A stretch of DNA of 64,000 bases. Origin: an uncultured Oleiphilaceae bacterium (GTDB lineage: Bacteria; Pseudomonadota; Gammaproteobacteria; Pseudomonadales; Oleiphilaceae). The notes beneath the pieces were generated by a model that did not search any database, was not told where the DNA came from, and worked only from the letters and a program-made list of their open reading frames with translations. The stretch lies in NCBI GenBank assembly GCA_913060665.1, contig CAJXUY010000010.1:105493-169492 (forward strand). The letters are read 5' to 3'. Of this stretch, positions 38,537 through 49,353 are shown piece by piece (the first letter of the stretch is position 1; each line of letters opens with the position of its first letter). A program made the position numbers and the translations under genes.

Positions 38537-39487
38537 TTACCACCAAGCACTTATTGCCGCGATACCTTGAGCCCCGTTAGCGATCGCATCCTCAATATCC
38601 AGCACACCCATTCCACCTAATGCAAATACCGGAAACGGCACCGCTTCAATTAGCGTTTTAAACTGCCCCCACCCCAAAGGCCTTACTTCAGGGTGAGTGG
38701 CGGTGGCTTTAACCGGAGAAAGCAACACATAATCTGGTGAAAGCCGGCTCACTGATAATAATTCCTCTGCATTATGACAGGAGACACCTAGCCATTTATT
38801 CGTCGGCACGGGCCTGGCACTATAACCTTCCGCTTCTGAAAATGTTAGATGTAGCCCCTCTGCATCAACCTCATCCAATATTGAAGGCGGTGCATTCAGT
38901 ATAAGAGACACACTACTTTCGCGACACATATCTCGCATTCGATTCGCCAACTCAATATACGCCACTCTGTCACGGGTATATTGAGCATGACTGCGAAACT
39001 GAACCCAGGTTATCCCATGGTACAAAATGGCATTTTTTAGCCTACGAAGGCAGTCGTCAGCCGTTTCGTAATCGCCTGTCACCATATACTTATTCGGCAA
39101 TAGTATCGCTGAAATGATTGGTTTGTTGGCTTCGGGAAACGCAAAATTATTTAGCGCCCCCTTGTCCACCCATTTGATAGGCTGCCCTTCGGCACCTATG
39201 GCTTCACCCTTAAAGCGACTAACCGCCCAAACATCAAGCAAGACTGCCTTATCACCATAGTCATGGCGAATACGTATTAACGGCTGAATACCACCACCTA
39301 GATCAACCGTTATATCGAGCTCTTCTTTTAATTCGCGTTTCAATGCACACTGAACGGTTTCATTGCCTTCAACCTTACCGCCAGGAAACTCCCACAGACC
39401 ACCTTGATGGGCATCGTCGGCACGCCGCGCGATTAAGACCTGATTGCCTCGCATGATGACGGCGACAGCCACATGAACTAACTGCAT
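38537..39487 (-). CDS. Nudix hydrolase (MutT-like) fused to a thiamine-phosphate-synthase-like domain
   Basis: Residues ~1-130 are a MutT-type Nudix domain with the full box GGKVEGNETVQCALKRELKEEL, preceded by RADDAHQGGLWEFPGG; it probably hydrolyses 8-oxo-dGTP. Residues ~140-316 resemble ThiE/TenI (TWVQFRSHA, GVSCHNAEELL, DYVLLSPVKAT, PVFALGGMG). This fusion after secA-argJ recurs in gammaproteobacteria. Whether the ThiE-like half makes thiamine phosphate is doubtful, since such fused copies often coexist with a separate ThiE. Confidence 0.9.
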   Translation of the reverse strand: MQLVHVAVAVIMRGNQVLIARRADDAHQGGLWEFPGGKVEGNETVQCALKRELKEELDITVDLGGGIQPLIRIRHDYGDKAVLLDVWAVSRFKGEAIGAEGQPIKWVDKGALNNFAFPEANKPIISAILLPNKYMVTGDYETADDCLRRLKNAILYHGITWVQFRSHAQYTRDRVAYIELANRMRDMCRESSVSLILNAPPSILDEVDAEGLHLTFSEAEGYSARPVPTNKWLGVSCHNAEELLSVSRLSPDYVLLSPVKATATHPEVRPLGWGQFKTLIEAVPFPVFALGGMGVLDIEDAIANGAQGIAAISAWW

Positions 39488-39572
39488 ACTTACCCTAAAC
39501 CCGAAAGATAACTTGCGTTCAACACTGTTTACTTTATTTCGATACTAATTACTTAAGTTCAATACCCGTTGC

Positions 39573-40790
39573 TTAAGTTCGATATTCGGCATTAATAGTA
39601 ACGTACTCATGAGACAAATCAGTCGTCCATATTGTTTCAGCAACACCCCCTCTACCCAATTGAATCCGAATAGATATTTCTTCACGATTCATCACTTCTT
39701 GTCCTCTTTCCTCGGTATATTCAGGGTCCCTGCCTCCCTCGCTCACAATACAAACTTCATCAAGGTAAATCGTAATTGATTCTAGATTTAAATCATTAAG
39801 GCCTGCCCTACCGACAGCGGCCAAAATACGCCCCCAATTGGGGTCACATGCAAATAACGCAGTTTTCACCAATGGCGAATGGGCAACCGTATAAGCAACG
39901 TCCAATGCCTCCTGCTGACTGTTCGCGCCCTCAACAGCTACTGACACAAATTTTGTCGCACCTTCTCCATCTCTTACTATCGCCTGAGCAAGCTCAAGAA
40001 AAAGTGCTTTGAGCTCGACAGTAAACTGAGCCAGCTCTAGACTTCCTCTTTCCAACTTCGGCGCCTCACTTTCTCCTGTTGCAACTAAAATACAAGAGTC
40101 ATTAGTAGAGGTATCACCATCAATCGTAATTCGATTAAATGAATGCTCTGTACACTCCGTCAGTAGCTCCTGAAGCAGGTCTGTCTCTATATTGGCATCA
40201 GTCGCAACAAACCCAAGCATAGTCGCCATATTAGGCATAATCATGCCTGCGCCCTTGCTAATACCAGAAATAGATACGTTATGACCGGATATTTCTACGA
40301 TCTTAGAAGCCCCCTTAGGCCGAGTATCAGTAGTCATAATACCTTCTGCAGCGTCACCCCATGCACTATCACTTAACGCTGATAGTGCATCAGGCAAGCC
40401 CGTTAAGATGGCTTTAACGGGCAGCGCTTCTCCAATAACGCCGGTTGAGAAGGGCAAAATAGTATTACTGGGAACAGCGGCTAGCTCAGCCAATGCCTTG
40501 CAACACTGCAAGGCGTCTTTCATTCCTTGCGCGCCAGTCCCTGCATTAGCATTACCCGTATTAATAAGCAGGTAGCGCGGAGAGTTGGCCGCAAGGTTTT
40601 CTTTGGATAAAACAACGGGGGCTGCACAGAATGCATTCTTAGTGAAAACTCCTGCACAGGCACTCCCTTCAGCTAGTTCGAATATCACTAAGTCTTTTCG
40701 ATCAGTGTATTTAATACCTGCTGTTGCGACGCCAAGACGCACACCATTGATCACTTGAAATTTAGGTAGCCCACCTTTACCAACTGCCAT
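39573..40790 (-). CDS. argJ: Glutamate N-acetyltransferase / ornithine acetyltransferase
   Basis: Recycles the acetyl group between N-acetylornithine and glutamate in arginine synthesis. The precursor cleaves itself before the threonine in KGAGMIMPNMATMLGF to give two subunits. Other blocks: TGNANAGTGAQGM, STNDSCILVATG, GRDPEYTEERGQEVMNREEI. I start at ATG 40788-40790 (MAVGKGGLP, 405 residues), which fits the family N-terminus; GTG at 40800-40802 and ATG at 40794-40796 in the same frame are alternatives. It lies just past the secA terminator, so it probably has its own promoter. Confidence 0.95.
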   Translation of the reverse strand: MAVGKGGLPKFQVINGVRLGVATAGIKYTDRKDLVIFELAEGSACAGVFTKNAFCAAPVVLSKENLAANSPRYLLINTGNANAGTGAQGMKDALQCCKALAELAAVPSNTILPFSTGVIGEALPVKAILTGLPDALSALSDSAWGDAAEGIMTTDTRPKGASKIVEISGHNVSISGISKGAGMIMPNMATMLGFVATDANIETDLLQELLTECTEHSFNRITIDGDTSTNDSCILVATGESEAPKLERGSLELAQFTVELKALFLELAQAIVRDGEGATKFVSVAVEGANSQQEALDVAYTVAHSPLVKTALFACDPNWGRILAAVGRAGLNDLNLESITIYLDEVCIVSEGGRDPEYTEERGQEVMNREEISIRIQLGRGGVAETIWTTDLSHEYVTINAEYRT

Positions 40791-40879
40791 AACCATTCTC
40801 ACTTTTATCTTAAAAATTGTCGTACCTTAACAGAAAAGACACTAAGGCTAACTAGGGTTTTCACCATCTAAAACGAAAT

Positions 40880-40909
40880 AAAGGGGTGAACCTATCGGCT
40901 CACCCCTTT
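40880..40909 (-). terminator. Rho-independent terminator after secA
   Basis: Ten-pair stem AAAGGGGTGA/TCACCCCTTT with a ten-base loop. On the minus strand it is followed by a T-rich tail (TATTTCGTTTT). It lies 30 bases after the secA stop. Confidence 0.82.
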
Positions 40910-40938
40910 TGTTGTTGCCTGCAAATAGCTAAATGAGA

Positions 40939-43677
40939 TTAAGCAATCTTACCGTGACACTGCTTAAACTTCTTGCCAGAGCCACATGGACACATTTCAT
41001 TTCGCCCAACCTTTTTACCATCACGAACAAATGGTTCAGGCTGAGGTTGAGTTTGAGCTTCTTCAGGGTTACTTTCAGCAGGCATTGCCGACCCTTCATC
41101 ATGCCGGGTTTTTGCTACCTCCATCTGGTGAGTTAACGCTTCTCTGCGCTTCTGCTCCACTTGCTCTAATTCTTCTTTGCTTTGGATTTGAACATGGCAT
41201 AACACCCTAACAACATCATGCTTGAGCGCATTTAACAAATTATTGAATAGTTCAAACGACTCACGCTTATATTCCTGCTTCGGATTCTTACCGGCATAAC
41301 CTCGCAAATGAATACCTCTGCGCAAGTTATCCATTGACGCCAAATGCTCCTTCCATAGCGTATCCAATATTTGCAAGAAAATTTGTTTTTCAAAATTACG
41401 CATAACCTCTGTACCCGCAGACGCTTCTTTAGCTTGGTACGCGGCAACCACCTCATCTCGAATTTTTGTCAACAACGACTCTTCGTGCAAACTATCATCT
41501 TCATCCAGCCATTTCTGAACAGGAAGGGAGATAGCCATCTCAGATTCTAAGTGTTTCTCCAGCCCTGCTACATCCCACTGCTCTTCAAGACTCTGAGGTG
41601 GAATAAAGCCACTCACCACTTCATCCACGACATCTACACGTACAGCATTAACCATTTCAGAAATGTCGTCATTACTCATCACTTCATTACGCTGTTCATA
41701 AACCACGCGACGCTGATCATTAGCCACATCGTCATACTCCAGAAGCGACTTACGAATATCAAAGTTTCGCCCTTCAACCTTACGCTGCGCTTTTTCAATC
41801 GCATTGCTGACCATACGGTGTTCAATGGCTTCGCCTTTCTGCATCCCTAAGGCCTGCATAATATTCTTCACTCGATCTGAGGCAAAAATACGCATTAAGC
41901 TATCTTCAAGGGATAAGAAGAAACGGGTGCTTCCTGGATCGCCTTGTCGACCTGAGCGACCTCGAAGTTGATTATCGATACGCCTAGATTCATGACGTTC
42001 AGTACCCAATATATGCAAGCCGCCTGCATTTATGATCGCATCATGGCGTGCTGTCCATTCTTGTTTGATTTTGTCGATTTGCGCTTGAGAAGGGTTATTG
42101 ATCTCGGCAACTTCTGCTTCCCAGTTACCACCCAACACAATGTCCGTTCCTCGACCTGCCATGTTGGTAGCAATCGTGACGGAACCAGCACGCCCTGCCT
42201 GAGCAATAATCTGGGCTTCCTGAGCGTGCTGCTTAGCGTTCAATACGTTGTGCTTGATACCGGCCTTTTTAAGGGTGGTAGACAATATTTCAGATGTTTC
42301 AATTGAGGCGGTACCAACCAGCACTGGGCGTTCCTCAGCCGTAACATCTTTAATTTCATCTATAATCGCCTGAAATTTTTCTTCTTCGGTCATATAGACC
42401 AAGTCATTATGGTCAATTCGCTGAATCACCTTATTAGTTGGAATAACGACAACATCCAACCCATATATTTGCTGAAACTCAAATGCTTCTGTATCAGCGG
42501 TACCCGTCATACCAGCTAATTTTTCATACAATCTAAAATAGTTCTGGAATGTAGTAGAGGCAAGCGTCTGACTTTCTGCCTGGATCGTAACCCCCTCTTT
42601 AGCTTCAATCGCTTGGTGCATACCTTCACCCCAGCGACGACCTGGCATTGTACGACCGGTGTGCTCATCAACAATGACTATTTGTCCGTTTTGGACGATA
42701 TAATCCACATCCTTAGTGAATAACACGCTTGCTTTTAAGGCCGCAGAAACATGATGCAGCAACCCAAGATTAATCGCTGAGTAAAGGCTATCGCCCTCTT
42801 CCAAAAGCCCCTGATTAACCAATAACTGTTCTATATGGGTGTGCCCGGCTTCTGTTAGGTCTACCGAACGGCTTTTCTCATCAACAATGTAGTGCCCTTC
42901 GTCAGCGGCTTCACCTTCTTCATTCACCTCAGCTCTTTTTAGCATTGGTGCTATCAAGTTCATCTGAACATAGAGCTTTGAGCTATCTTCAACGGCACCC
43001 GAAATAACCAGAGGGGTTCTAGCTTCATCAATTAGAATAGAATCAACTTCATCAACAATCGCAAAGTGCAGGCCCCTTTGTGCTTTTTCAGCCGAACTAA
43101 ATGCCATATTATCGCGCAGATAATCAAAACCAAACTCGTTGTTAGTACCGTAAGTAATATCACACTGATACGCTTGGCGCTTCTCTTCGGGATCTTGCCC
43201 GCCGTATATGACGCCAACCTCCATTCCCAACGCGTTATAAAGTGGACGCATCCAATTTGCATCACGTTTTGCCAGGTAATCATTCACCGTAACAACGTGA
43301 ACCCCTTTACCCGCCAACGCGTTCAAATAAACAGGTAATGTTGCCACCAGTGTTTTACCTTCACCTGTACGCATCTCTGAAATGCGTCCTTCATGAAGGG
43401 TAATACCACCGATCATCTGCACATCAAAGTGCCGCATGCCCATTGCTCGCTTTCCAGCTTCCCTCACAACAGCAAATGCTTCTGGTAATATTTGATCTAA
43501 CGATTCACCGCTATCCAGTCGCCCTTTTAGTTTGGCTGTCTGGCCTTTAAGCGCCTCATCGTCTAGCTTCGCTAATTCTTCTTCCATGGCATTAATCAGT
43601 GGAACGATTTTGCCCATTCTTTTCAGTTCACGGCTATTTTTGCTACCAAAGACCTTCTTTACCAAAGATGAAAACAT
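40939..43677 (-). CDS. secA: Preprotein translocase motor ATPase SecA
   Basis: Cytosolic and membrane-associated ATPase that pushes proteins through SecYEG. Walker A is in MRTGEGKT (102-109), with [19 protein letters not shown] (DEAD-type box) next; preprotein-binding, helical scaffold and second nucleotide-binding ([10 protein letters not shown]) regions follow. The C-terminal zinc finger [14 protein letters not shown], the SecB-binding element, ends the protein. Length 912. No SecM-like leader peptide is found upstream. Confidence 0.98.
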   Translation of the reverse strand: MFSSLVKKVFGSKNSRELKRMGKIVPLINAMEEELAKLDDEALKGQTAKLKGRLDSGESLDQILPEAFAVVREAGKRAMGMRHFDVQMIGGITLHEGRISEMRTGEGKTLVATLPVYLNALAGKGVHVVTVNDYLAKRDANWMRPLYNALGMEVGVIYGGQDPEEKRQAYQCDITYGTNNEFGFDYLRDNMAFSSAEKAQRGLHFAIVDEVDSILIDEARTPLVISGAVEDSSKLYVQMNLIAPMLKRAEVNEEGEAADEGHYIVDEKSRSVDLTEAGHTHIEQLLVNQGLLEEGDSLYSAINLGLLHHVSAALKASVLFTKDVDYIVQNGQIVIVDEHTGRTMPGRRWGEGMHQAIEAKEGVTIQAESQTLASTTFQNYFRLYEKLAGMTGTADTEAFEFQQIYGLDVVVIPTNKVIQRIDHNDLVYMTEEEKFQAIIDEIKDVTAEERPVLVGTASIETSEILSTTLKKAGIKHNVLNAKQHAQEAQIIAQAGRAGSVTIATNMAGRGTDIVLGGNWEAEVAEINNPSQAQIDKIKQEWTARHDAIINAGGLHILGTERHESRRIDNQLRGRSGRQGDPGSTRFFLSLEDSLMRIFASDRVKNIMQALGMQKGEAIEHRMVSNAIEKAQRKVEGRNFDIRKSLLEYDDVANDQRRVVYEQRNEVMSNDDISEMVNAVRVDVVDEVVSGFIPPQSLEEQWDVAGLEKHLESEMAISLPVQKWLDEDDSLHEESLLTKIRDEVVAAYQAKEASAGTEVMRNFEKQIFLQILDTLWKEHLASMDNLRRGIHLRGYAGKNPKQEYKRESFELFNNLLNALKHDVVRVLCHVQIQSKEELEQVEQKRREALTHQMEVAKTRHDEGSAMPAESNPEEAQTQPQPEPFVRDGKKVGRNEMCPCGSGKKFKQCHGKIA

Positions 43678-44016
43678 AGTGCTCTTCTGTTTGATGTCTA
43701 CGAAAATTAAATATGAGGCTACTGGATGATAACCATCATCCTACGTGTTTTTACTAAGTATTTAAACCATTGCACAGGTGCTACGATATCACTGATTTCT
43801 ATCGCTATTTTACGTGAAATCCGAAAACGTATACTTGATCACACACAAGCAGCACTTATCGACAAGTAGTACCAATGGCCCAGCACTAACACAGACGCTA
43901 TCAACAAGCGGAACATTCTAACTCTATTTTAGTCAAGCGACAAAGTTTTTAAATAGTTGATAGAAGGGCTTACGCCCTTCTAATGAGGAGAGTGACGCCG
44001 GTAAAAACGATACAGA
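43678..44016. other. Intergenic region upstream of secA
   Basis: 339 bases without coding potential between the M23 peptidase stop and secA. It holds a terminator-like hairpin next to the peptidase gene (43962-43981) and a perfect hairpin GGATGAT-AACC-ATCATCC (43724-43741) that would lie in the secA leader about 46 bases before its start. No clear sigma70 promoter could be picked out. Confidence 0.6.
43962..43981 (-). terminator. Hairpin after the M23 peptidase gene
   Basis: A perfect eight-pair stem AGAAGGGC/GCCCTTCT with a TTAC loop, 35 bases after the stop. The minus-strand tail is A/T-rich but lacks a continuous T-run, so its strength is uncertain. Confidence 0.55.
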
Positions 44017-44958
44017 TTAGCGACTCGCTCTATTGATATACCTTTCGGGATTCTGAGACTTACTATTTTTAATCACTTCAAAGTGTACATGCGGTCCTGT
44101 AGATCGACCGGTGCTACCCATCTGCGCGACAACCTGCCCTTTTTTTACTACTTCCCCAACTTTTACTAGTAACTCTTTGCAATGTCCATAGCGGGTAGTG
44201 ACACCACCACCATGATTTATTTCAATCAAATTACCATAACCATAACGATCAGAAGACCAAGTAACAACACCGGATGCCACTGCGACGATATCACTACCAT
44301 CTTTACCTGCGAAATCAACGCCAGCGTGCCAAGCTCGTTTTCCTGTAAATGGGTCAGACCGGTAGCCATATCGCGATGACATCCAACCTTTGCGAATCGG
44401 ACGCCCTGCTATAAATAGGTCTTTTTGAATTTTCTTGCTCACAAACAGCTCATCTAGCACATCTAGCTGCTGCTCGCGATCCTTAATCTGATTTTCTATT
44501 CTAGCAAGTGACTGTTGCAAATCAGGTAGACTATAAGACTCAGAGTCACCCAGAGATTCCGGTCCACCCAACGCTGGCGCACTTTCAAAGTCAAACTCGC
44601 CTTTGCCTATCTTCGCAACTTCAGTTAGCCTTTGCCCCAGAGCATCGAGGCGTAATAGACTGGCCTGTATCGACCCCATACGCAATGTAAGCGCATCCAC
44701 TTGCTCGCCAGACTGTTGTTTTAACTCGTCAATTTGCTGCTGCTGTTCAGCCAATAGTGTTTGCCAATAGTCTATGGTTTTACCACTAAACTCTTGAGAC
44801 ATGCCCTCTTTAGCTGGTGCCATAGCGAATCTAAAGCCTGTGAAAGCAACCCCCACTAACAAGGCAGCAAACGCTAAAAGCACAACGATCAGCTTAGCAT
44901 TATTGAGAACCATGGTTTTGGACTCACCATGACTACGTCCAACAAAAATAATATTCAT
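44017..44958 (-). CDS. M23 (LytM-type) peptidoglycan endopeptidase, membrane-anchored
   Basis: Residues ~22-47 are a single membrane helix, ~60-175 a coiled-coil stalk (QTLLAEQQQQIDELKQQSG, LARIENQIKDREQQLDVLDEL), and ~190-305 an M23 domain with all zinc ligands: HAGVDF (HxxxD), and HVHFEV (HxH), plus RYGYRSDPFTGK. An active D,D-endopeptidase is expected, unlike regulatory relatives such as EnvC. The place upstream of secA is conserved in pseudomonads and allies. Divergent from dciA. Confidence 0.92.
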   Translation of the reverse strand: MNIIFVGRSHGESKTMVLNNAKLIVVLLAFAALLVGVAFTGFRFAMAPAKEGMSQEFSGKTIDYWQTLLAEQQQQIDELKQQSGEQVDALTLRMGSIQASLLRLDALGQRLTEVAKIGKGEFDFESAPALGGPESLGDSESYSLPDLQQSLARIENQIKDREQQLDVLDELFVSKKIQKDLFIAGRPIRKGWMSSRYGYRSDPFTGKRAWHAGVDFAGKDGSDIVAVASGVVTWSSDRYGYGNLIEINHGGGVTTRYGHCKELLVKVGEVVKKGQVVAQMGSTGRSTGPHVHFEVIKNSKSQNPERYINRASR

Positions 44959-45043
44959 TAACTATATCTATCTCGCTTTATCGTTTGAGCATCTCATAAA
45001 ACTAGCCACTCAATATAAACAACACTCCCGTATCGTTAATATA

Positions 45044-45071
45044 TTTATAGCCTAAAACACTGCAAACTCAA
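45044..45071 (-). promoter_or_regulatory. Candidate promoter of the M23 peptidase gene
   Basis: Minus-strand TTGAGT (45071-45066), 16-base spacer, TATAAA (45049-45044), about 85 bases before the start codon. The 285-base divergent gap must also serve dciA, for which I see no good promoter. Confidence 0.4.
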
Positions 45072-45243
45072 TGTGGATGAGTTATCCTGACCTTGTATTA
45101 ATTTTTAACTATTTTACAAATTTTGCTGTTTATTCTTGTAACAATGCGTATTAAAACTGCACAACGTAAATTAAATAACAGTCAACAAACGCTAGCTGCT
45201 ATTTTCTCGCTTCTACGAATTTTTTTCAAATTTTTACATTAAT

Positions 45244-45708
45244 ATGAAAAACGAAAAACTTACAGAAAAACGATCTTTAGCTCAGATAACGAGTAAAACC
45301 CATGATTTAAATCGCCTTTTCAGAAAAGCTGACGCCATTTCGAAACTCGACAGTGAACTCGATAATGCACTACCAAGTAGCCTTAAAGGTAAGTTCAAAA
45401 TAGCCGGTTATAAAGACGGGATCCTAAAGCTCGTGGTGCACTCAGCTGCACCAGCCACTCGATTAAAGTTTGCGCAAAACGAACTCATCGACAAGCTACG
45501 CGTTAACTCAGTGCTCAAAGAATTGAAGTCTATAACGATAAAAGTAAGACCTGCACGCTATAAAAAGAAGCTTATACGGAAATTACAATTACTCAGTAAC
45601 GAAAATGCCCAGCTACTAACAGAAGAAGCTGGGCAAACGAAGGATAAAGATCTTAGAGACGTACTTTTAAGACTGGCAAATCGCACCAACCACAACTCGA
45701 AAGACTAG
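45244..45708 (+). CDS. dciA: DciA/DUF721-family protein (helicase-loading factor)
   Basis: A 154-residue protein with the DUF721 core at ~33-105 (SELDNALPSSLKGKFKIAGYKDGILKLVVHSAAPATRLKFAQNELIDKLR) and a lysine-rich tail. DciA brings the replicative helicase DnaB to DNA in bacteria lacking DnaC. Its position between lpxC and secA, facing lpxC, is the same in Pseudomonas and Vibrio. The assignment rests on the domain and synteny. Confidence 0.85.
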   Translation: MKNEKLTEKRSLAQITSKTHDLNRLFRKADAISKLDSELDNALPSSLKGKFKIAGYKDGILKLVVHSAAPATRLKFAQNELIDKLRVNSVLKELKSITIKVRPARYKKKLIRKLQLLSNENAQLLTEEAGQTKDKDLRDVLLRLANRTNHNSKD

Positions 45709-45738
45709 ATTAATATTACCTACCTTTCTAAAATACCA

Positions 45739-46647
45739 CTATGATAATAAAGGTCTCATATAAGAGATTGGTGCAGTAGAGGCATCATCAAATGTCTCCA
45801 CTTCCCACGCATCTGCTTGAGCAATAAGCTCTCTTAACAGCTTGTTATTGAGATCATGCCCTGATTTATGCCCTTTAAATTCACCAATCAGGCTATTCCC
45901 TAACAAATACAAGTCACCAATTGCATCCAATACTTTATGCTTAACAAATTCATCTTCATAACGAAGGCCATCTTCATTAAGAACCTTAAACTCATCGACC
46001 ACAATCGCATTATCAACACTACCACCTAAGGCAAGGTTCATCGCACGCAGTTGCTCAATATCTCTCATAAAACCAAAGGTTCTGGCCCTACTGACTTCTT
46101 TAACAAAGGACGTACTTGAAAAGTCGACCGATGTTTCCTGACTTCTTCCCTTGAAAGCAGGATGGTCAAAGTCAATAGTAAAGCTCACCTTGAAGCCATT
46201 GAATGGAACAAAGGTAGCAGTCTTATCACCATCGGTTACCGTGATTTCTTTCTTGATACGAATAAACTTTTTCGGCGACTCTTGCTCTTCTATTCCCGCA
46301 GACTGAATCAGAAATACAAAAGGTCCAGCACTTCCATCCATTATCGGTACTTCTTCGGCACTCACTTCTACGTAGGCATTATCAATACCTAAACCTGCCA
46401 TAGCAGAAAGTAGATGCTCAACTGTCGCTACTTTTACGCCATTTTTAACCAATGTAGTAGACAAAGTTGTCTCACCTACATTTTCAGCACGCGCAGGAAT
46501 CTCGACAACAGGATCAAGATCCGTTCGACAGAACACAATACCCGTATCAATAGGTGCAGGCTTTAAGGTTAAGTACACCTTTTTTCCACTGTGAAGCCCT
46601 ACACCCGTTGCCCGGATTGTATTTTTTAAAGTCCTTTGTCTAATCAT
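45739..46647 (-). CDS. lpxC: UDP-3-O-acyl-N-acetylglucosamine deacetylase
   Basis: Zinc enzyme of the committed step of lipid A synthesis. Zinc ligands lie in [15 protein letters not shown] and in [28 protein letters not shown] contains the catalytic histidine. Length 302. The C-terminus ([17 protein letters not shown]) differs from the E. coli tail that marks LpxC for FtsH. It follows ftsZ after 118 bases that contain a possible promoter. Confidence 0.97.
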   Translation of the reverse strand: MIRQRTLKNTIRATGVGLHSGKKVYLTLKPAPIDTGIVFCRTDLDPVVEIPARAENVGETTLSTTLVKNGVKVATVEHLLSAMAGLGIDNAYVEVSAEEVPIMDGSAGPFVFLIQSAGIEEQESPKKFIRIKKEITVTDGDKTATFVPFNGFKVSFTIDFDHPAFKGRSQETSVDFSSTSFVKEVSRARTFGFMRDIEQLRAMNLALGGSVDNAIVVDEFKVLNEDGLRYEDEFVKHKVLDAIGDLYLLGNSLIGEFKGHKSGHDLNNKLLRELIAQADAWEVETFDDASTAPISYMRPLLS

Positions 46648-46714
46648 AAGGATGTAAACCGCTCAAAGATATTCAATATCATCGCACAAAATTAATCTGT
46701 ACAAATTTTGCCAA

Positions 46715-46744
46715 ATGATAGCAGAAATCAACAACTGAAACCAA
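46715..46744 (-). promoter_or_regulatory. Candidate lpxC promoter
   Basis: Minus-strand TTGGTT (46744-46739), 18-base spacer, and TGC-TATCAT with extended -10 (hexamer 46720-46715), about 68 bases before the start codon. A separate lpxC promoter after ftsZ is known in E. coli. Confidence 0.45.
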
Positions 46745-46765
46745 TTCAATGGATATTACCAATTG

Positions 46766-47929
46766 TTAATCAGCCTGACGTCTTAAAAACGCAGGAATAT
46801 CTAAATACTCTACGCCAGTTTCAGCACCTGCAGCGGCGCTGCTATCAACAGCAGCATTACCATTAGCCATTGGACGCTTTCGCATAACAGCCGGACGATC
46901 AAGCTGCTTGTAATCAGTCGTTCCATCGACCGGTTTAGCGGTGTTATCTACCACTTTTACGGGCTTATCCATCATTTGGCCTAAACCAGTCGCTACCACG
47001 GTAACCTTTAATTCGTCAGTCATCTCAGGGTCAATAACTGTACCGACCACTACTGTAGCCGCATCAGAAGCAAATTCCTCAACAATGCTACCCACTTCCG
47101 AGAACTCACCAAGATTCAAATCAATACCCGCTGTAATATTGACCAGAATACCTCGTGCACCCTGCAAATTTACATCTTCTAGTAAAGGGCTTCGGATAGC
47201 CGCCTCTGCAGCTTCTTTGGCTCGGTTTTCACCCGTTGCGGAACCCGTTCCCATCATCGCCATGCCCATTTCAGACATTACGGTTTTAACATCAGCAAAA
47301 TCGACGTTAATCATGCCTGGACGAATAATAAGGTCAGCAATGCCCTGAACAGCACCCAGTAAAACATCATTTGCCGCGCTAAACGCATCTAATAAGCTTG
47401 TGTTTTTACCTAGTACTGATAGTAATTTTTCATTTGGAATAGTAATCAAAGAATCTACATGCTCGGCCAATTCACTTAGGCCTGCATCTGCAATCTTCAT
47501 GCGCTTTCCACCTTCAAACGGGAAAGGCTTCGTTACTACTGCAACAGTTAGTATACCCAAGTCACGAGCGACTTCAGCCACTATTGGAGCGCCCCCTGTT
47601 CCGGTGCCACCACCCATGCCAGCAGTAATAAAGACCATATCAGCACCTTTAAGCGTTTCTGCAATACGCTCACGGTCTTCAATAGCTGCCTGACGACCAA
47701 TTTCAGGGTTAGCACCCGCGCCTAGTCCTTTTGTAATATTATTTCCTAGTTGGATAATTGACTTAGCATCCAACTCTTTCAGTGCCTGCGCATCTGTGTT
47801 GGCACAGATAAAGTCGACACCATCTACTTCACTCGCCAGCATATGACGAACAGCATTACCGCCACCACCGCCAACACCTACAACTCTGATTACTGCATTT
47901 TGTGGTACATTATCTACGAGCTCAAACAT
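46766..47929 (-). CDS. ftsZ: Cell division tubulin homologue FtsZ
   Basis: GTPase that polymerises into the Z-ring. The tubulin signature GGGTGTGG is at 106-113; the nucleotide loop GVGGGGGNAVRHM is near 18-30 and the T7 loop NVDFADVK is present. The C-terminal peptide YLDIPAFLRRQ, docking site for FtsA and ZipA, is complete. Length 387. 85 bases downstream of ftsA. Confidence 0.98.
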   Translation of the reverse strand: MFELVDNVPQNAVIRVVGVGGGGGNAVRHMLASEVDGVDFICANTDAQALKELDAKSIIQLGNNITKGLGAGANPEIGRQAAIEDRERIAETLKGADMVFITAGMGGGTGTGGAPIVAEVARDLGILTVAVVTKPFPFEGGKRMKIADAGLSELAEHVDSLITIPNEKLLSVLGKNTSLLDAFSAANDVLLGAVQGIADLIIRPGMINVDFADVKTVMSEMGMAMMGTGSATGENRAKEAAEAAIRSPLLEDVNLQGARGILVNITAGIDLNLGEFSEVGSIVEEFASDAATVVVGTVIDPEMTDELKVTVVATGLGQMMDKPVKVVDNTAKPVDGTTDYKQLDRPAVMRKRPMANGNAAVDSSAAAGAETGVEYLDIPAFLRRQAD

Positions 47930-48014
47930 CGCCCTTCTCCTTCCTGTTTTTCTTCAGTCTGTTAATTTTAAAACTATCTGTTCTTTTTATTGCCTGTTAA
48001 GCAGGCTCTTATTT

Positions 48015-49238
48015 TTAAAAGTTTCCGGTAAACCAGCTTTTTAAGCGTTCCATTATATTCGCTCCTCCCTCTGGTTTAACGGGGGGAACTATCCCCATTC
48101 CCTGCTGCTTTAGTCCATACATCAGCAGCCCTACGCCTGTTGAAAACATAGGGTTATTTACCACATCCGTTAAGCCAGAAATGCCTTGTGGCGAAGCCAA
48201 TCTAACGGGCATGTGGAAAATTTCTTCAGCTAGTTCTACAGCACCTTCCATTTTTGAAGTGCCGCCTGTTAATACAATCCCAGCTGCAACCAGATCTTCG
48301 AACCCACTTCTACGAAGCTCTGATTGAATTAATGTAAAAAGTTCTTCGTACCTCGGCTCGACGACTTCGGCCAAGGCTTGGCGAGATAAGTCTCTTGGTG
48401 GTCTATCACCTACACTCGGAACCTTTATCGTTTCATCCGCACCAGCCAATTGTGTTAGCGCGCATGCATACTTAATTTTTATTTCATCTGCGTTTTGAGT
48501 CGGCGTTCTCAATGCCATCGCGATATCATTGGTCACCTGATCACCCGCGATGGGTATGACTGCGGTATGGCGAATTGACCCCCCAGTAAAAATAGCCACA
48601 TCAGTAGTACCGCCACCAATATCAACTACACATACACCTAGCTCTTTCTCGTCATCCGTTAATACGGCATAACTAGACGCCAATTGCTCTAAGATGATGT
48701 CATCCACATCCAAACCGCAACGTTTAACACATTTCTCAATGTTCTGAGCCGCATTAACGGCACAGGTCACCAAGTGGACCTTTGCTTCAAGACGAACCCC
48801 CGACATACCTAATGGCTCTTTAATGCCTTCTTGGCTATCAATCACATACTCCTGAGGCAATATATGAAGAATTTTTTGATCCGCAGGAATAGCAACGGCT
48901 TGTGCCGCATCAATAACTCTTTCGATATCAGCTTGAACAACTTCTCTTTCACGCACAGCGACAATACCGTGAGAATTAAGGCTGCGAATATGACTCCCAG
49001 CAATGCCTGCATACACAGAGTGAATTTCACACCCTGCCATCAGCTCAGCTTCTTCTATCGCTCGCTGAATCGCCTGCACGGTCGTTTCAATATTAACAAC
49101 AACTCCACGCTTTAGGCCTTTTGACGGATGAGATCCAATCCCAATAACCTCTACGCCACCCTCAGGAGTCTCTTGGCCAACGATCGCCACAACCTTTGAT
49201 GTTCCTATGTCCAGTCCTACAATCATTTTCCTACTCAC
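48015..49238 (-). CDS. ftsA: Cell division actin homologue FtsA
   Basis: Tethers FtsZ to the inner membrane and recruits later divisome proteins. Actin-fold motifs: VGLDIGTSKVVAIVGQ (phosphate 1), VVDIGGGTTDVAIFTGGSI (phosphate 2), VLTGGTSKMEGAVELAEE (adenosine). The C-terminal amphipathic helix ERLKSWFTGNF is the membrane-targeting sequence. Length 407. Confidence 0.98.
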   Translation of the reverse strand: MSRKMIVGLDIGTSKVVAIVGQETPEGGVEVIGIGSHPSKGLKRGVVVNIETTVQAIQRAIEEAELMAGCEIHSVYAGIAGSHIRSLNSHGIVAVREREVVQADIERVIDAAQAVAIPADQKILHILPQEYVIDSQEGIKEPLGMSGVRLEAKVHLVTCAVNAAQNIEKCVKRCGLDVDDIILEQLASSYAVLTDDEKELGVCVVDIGGGTTDVAIFTGGSIRHTAVIPIAGDQVTNDIAMALRTPTQNADEIKIKYACALTQLAGADETIKVPSVGDRPPRDLSRQALAEVVEPRYEELFTLIQSELRRSGFEDLVAAGIVLTGGTSKMEGAVELAEEIFHMPVRLASPQGISGLTDVVNNPMFSTGVGLLMYGLKQQGMGIVPPVKPEGGANIMERLKSWFTGNF

Positions 49239-49353
49239 TAACTCTGATATCTCAGATGTTTGTCGCCAGTAAACCTATATTGAGTTACTGACATTAAATA
49301 ACTCACCCATGTCACTTTGGTGGATATAAGCGCTGGTATATATAAACCCAAGC

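Noticed and set aside
43700..43740. Six-codon ORF (MMVIIQ) in the secA leader as a leader peptide
   Set aside because: It is formed by the hairpin sequence itself, has no ribosome-binding site and no arrest-like motif.
46941..47348. 135-residue plus-strand ORF inside ftsZ
   Set aside because: Antisense shadow of ftsZ; low-complexity composition and no family resemblance. The same holds for the other ORFs opposite long genes.
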